From the NCBI GenBank assembly GCA_038503035.1, contig JAVSML010000978.1:310001-374000 (forward strand): a stretch of DNA of 64,000 nt, in the 5' to 3' direction. Source of the DNA: Crocodylus rhombifer. Taxonomy: Eukaryota > Chordata > Crocodylia > Crocodylidae. The translations under genes were made by a program, and so were the position numbers. Positions 63,775 to 64,000 of this stretch are shown one piece after another (the stretch's first letter is position 1; each line of letters begins with the position of its first letter). The notes below the pieces were generated by a model. That model was not told where the DNA came from, made no database searches, and saw only the letters and a list, made by a program, of their open reading frames with translations.

Positions 63775-64000
63775 GGGGAGGGGACTGGGATGGAGTGCCA
63801 CCACCTAACGCTGCTGCCGCCTCTGCCTCTTGCAGGGGGTGAGGTGCACCCTCTTACACCCTCTGTGCAGCCCTCAGGGAAGCTTTGGAATCATGGTGGC
63901 GCTCCCCCACGCTTGGAGCACTCTGATTGGCTGTTTCTGTCAGCCAATCAGAGTGCGACTAAAGCATTACAGACAGACAGATAGACTTAGGCTTTTATAA
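63775..64000 (+). repeat. Promoter-like 5' part of another repeat, running off the window
   Basis: A GC-rich lead-in is followed by a perfect inverted repeat with 15-bp arms, CACTCTGATTGGCTG (63919-63933) and CAGCCAATCAGAGTG (63941-63955), around a 7-base loop. Then come (ACAG)n-like ACAGACAGACAG (63971-63982) and CTTTTATAA at the very end. Two opposed CCAAT boxes and a TATA-like word 38 bp downstream look like a polymerase II promoter of a repeat element. Its body lies beyond the window. Confidence 0.5.

Overview
This is vertebrate nuclear DNA, and most likely crocodilian. The evidence is the load of CR1 LINEs with the sauropsid 3' end (repeated ATGAAATCT or its complement), L2 and MIR relics, and many short hAT and palindromic DNA elements of the kind common in crocodilians and turtles. 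Crocodilian over turtle is an inference from the CR1 variants. A 10-base N gap lies at 5346-5355. I found no exon of a recognisable host gene, no tRNA or rRNA gene and no CRISPR array. The window looks intergenic or intronic, and nearly every structured stretch is a transposable element or a relic of one.

Region by region: 0.2-0.95 kb holds copies of one dispersed repeat, two of them head to head. 1.5-2.8 kb is a long hAT-type element with an exact 8-bp target duplication and a GC-rich interior. 4-12 kb has a MIR, GC-rich degenerate tandem DNA, CR1 pieces and possible Myb/SANT-type transposon relics. 12-15 kb has a GC/AT mosaic repeat and two palindromic MITE-like elements. 16.5-17.9 kb is a solo LTR. 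18.6-21.4 kb has a palindromic element, a hAT element and a CR1 tail. 26-27 kb carries the second copy of the 12-kb mosaic repeat. 30-34.9 kb has two hAT elements of one family, two CR1s and a MITE. 38.9-42.3 kb is the longest CR1, carrying ORF1 and ORF2 remnants. 44.7-47.5 kb has an LTR-like start followed by a CR1 split by a second CR1 in the opposite direction. 48.7-51.2 kb is an L2 LINE split by a CpG-rich LTR. 52.5-57.2 kb has three hAT-type elements and a double CR1 tail. 60.8-62.85 kb is a LINE 3' fragment next to a second solo LTR of the 16.5-kb family. A third, incomplete copy of that LTR lies at 63.34-63.7 kb. The window ends in another promoter-like repeat.

The most notable pattern is an LTR family of about 1.4 kb. 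Its two complete copies have exact 4-bp target duplications (GTAG and CAAG). All three copies carry a hairpin of two opposed CCAAT boxes about 130 bp upstream of a TATA-like box. An apparently unrelated repeat at the window end has the same layout with a perfect 15-bp-arm hairpin. None of the retrotransposon reading frames is intact, and in the longest CR1 the reverse transcriptase catalytic Asp-Asp pair has become Asn-Asn.

No genes here work together in a pathway. The value of the window is its dated layers of insertions. All family names rest on reading motifs and ends by eye; no database comparison was possible.
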